Below, piece after piece: positions 63,207 through 64,000 of a DNA stretch of 64,000 nt. Under the pieces are notes generated by a model that searched no databases, was not told the origin of the DNA, and saw only the letters and a list, made by a program, of their open reading frames with translations. The DNA comes from Melastoma dodecandrum (lineage: Eukaryota; Streptophyta; Magnoliopsida; Myrtales; Melastomataceae): positions 5,952,001 through 6,016,000 of the forward strand of contig JARUPY010000396.1 in the NCBI GenBank assembly GCA_029817715.1. The letters run 5' to 3'. The position numbers and the translations under genes are program-made. The first letter of the stretch is position 1. Each line of letters begins with the position of its first letter.

Positions 63207-63500
63207 CTAGCGCATCTCTTCATCCTTCTCGATAGCGTCCATGGACTTCTCGTCGAGTGTGATCCATACTTTGATCTCATCCCCGTCCTTGGTCTCACAC
63301 AGTATCGTCAACTTTAGGAAATGGTCCAAGGCAGTTGTGCTTACCCAGACGGGCTTTTCCCAGATGAAGTCGATGTTGTAGTACCCGAATTTACACCAGC
63401 TAGTCGTGAAGTAGCTATCGAGCTCATCGTACCCCAACGCTTCTTCTCGTTCTTGAAGAAAGGACTTGAAGGTGCTGATCAAGTTTTTGGCAAATCACAG
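63207..63500 (-). pseudogene. second BAHD acyltransferase fragment, C-terminal domain
   Basis: An open minus-strand frame without ATG, bounded upstream by a stop near 63510. It encodes FTTSWCKFGYYNIDFIWEKP, then VWVSTTALDHFLKLTILCET and GDEIKVWITLDEKSMDAIEK up to a stop after DEEMR. This is the BAHD C-terminal region, in which the structural DFGWG motif has become DFIWE. No N-terminal half or HXXXD site is seen before the window end. It is a diverged tandem relative of the fragment at 62250-62950; the flanking sequences (about 62090-62230 and 63000-63110) also resemble each other. Confidence 0.75.
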
Positions 63501-64000
63501 TTTTATTCCATATCTCTTCTTTCTCTTCGATCAAATCGGGATTGCAAAATATGAATCAAGGCCTGATGTCTACTTATAATGACTCTCGAACGTCCTCAGA
63601 CAAATTCTTCAAAGGAAGTACTGAAGATGATGGCTTCATTTTCCAAAAGCCTATGGGTGTTACCGACGATTTACGTGTAACATGCATCATTTATTGAGAG
63701 GGGTTACGCTTCGGCGCCACCCGAAACTATCCCTTCTTGTTATTTCGGTGCACATCCGTCGGGTCTCCATCGACAATGTCGTGCGCTAGAGAGAAATTCG
63801 ATATATAAGTTTTTAAGGTGAGCCATATGAATGCACGGGACTATACCTAACGAAAAGGCGATGAAAACATGAAAGAAAGCTATGTCCCAATTAGGTTTAA
63901 GGTTGTTGAATCTCGCCTCCTGCAAATTGTAACTCCTTCTCGTGTGGTATATCAGCTGGAGATGCTGACAGGCGAATAGTTGTTGGAATCCTAAAGTTAT
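63501..64000. other. right-end intergenic sequence
   Basis: No gene or repeat recognised. A minus-strand frame at 63925-63740 shows no domain. Confidence 0.35.

Overview
The window is nuclear DNA of a flowering plant, most likely a eudicot (rosid). It is intron-rich, with GT-AG introns, plant-only gene families (PLS-class PPR proteins, a BSK pseudokinase, an S1-type secreted protein, BAHD acyltransferase remnants), a plant-type U2 snRNA gene with USE and TATA elements, and degraded LTR retrotransposons. From memory, several genes match Arabidopsis neighbours in two blocks: pseudouridine synthase / ECH2 / NDUB2 / At1g76280-type PPR (chromosome 1) and UBL-BAG6-like / alcohol dehydrogenase-like 7 (chromosome 5). 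The species cannot be named from the sequence.

Left third (1-26700), gene-dense. The 3' part of an MFS transporter gene (+) is followed by a C-terminally truncated PLS-class PPR gene (+). Then come four minus-strand genes: a PUS1-type tRNA pseudouridine synthase, an At2g33680-type PPR protein, peroxisomal enoyl-CoA hydratase 2 (11 exons, one GC-AG intron), and a large ubiquitin-like/BAG6-like protein. A solo LTR with a perfect 5-bp target-site duplication separates these from an alcohol dehydrogenase-like 7 gene (+) that carries a frameshift and a destroyed splice donor. A neutral ceramidase gene (-) converges on it.

Middle (26700-39000), repeat-rich and gene-poor. It holds a decayed Ty1/copia element on the minus strand with recognisable PBS, gag, protease, integrase, RT and RNase H segments, and a second solo LTR (1.6 kb, AAGAG duplication) inserted into GC-rich non-genic DNA. 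There is also an unassigned coding-like stretch near 36.1-37.3 kb and a truncated S1-family gene.

Right part (39000-64000). Real genes: a small two-exon membrane protein (+), complex I subunit NDUB2 (+), U2 snRNA (+), BSK1-like receptor-like cytoplasmic pseudokinase (-), a two-exon type II membrane protein (-), and a long multi-exon PPR gene of the At1g76280 type (-). Between them are pseudogenes of an LHT8-like amino-acid transporter (-), an FtsH protease (+, introns retained), and two BAHD acyltransferase fragments (-). Site II (TGGGCY) motifs cluster upstream of the PPR and complex I genes.

No clearly new biological system was found. The most informative unusual features are the lesion-bearing ADH gene, the DYW-less PPR copy, the pseudogene cluster flanking a promoter-complete U2 gene, the nested LTRs, and the tandem BAHD decay products. 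Exon models for ECH2, the ceramidase, BSK1-like, NDUB2 and the type II membrane protein were assembled by hand from splice sites and give open frames of whole-codon length; they were not checked against transcripts.
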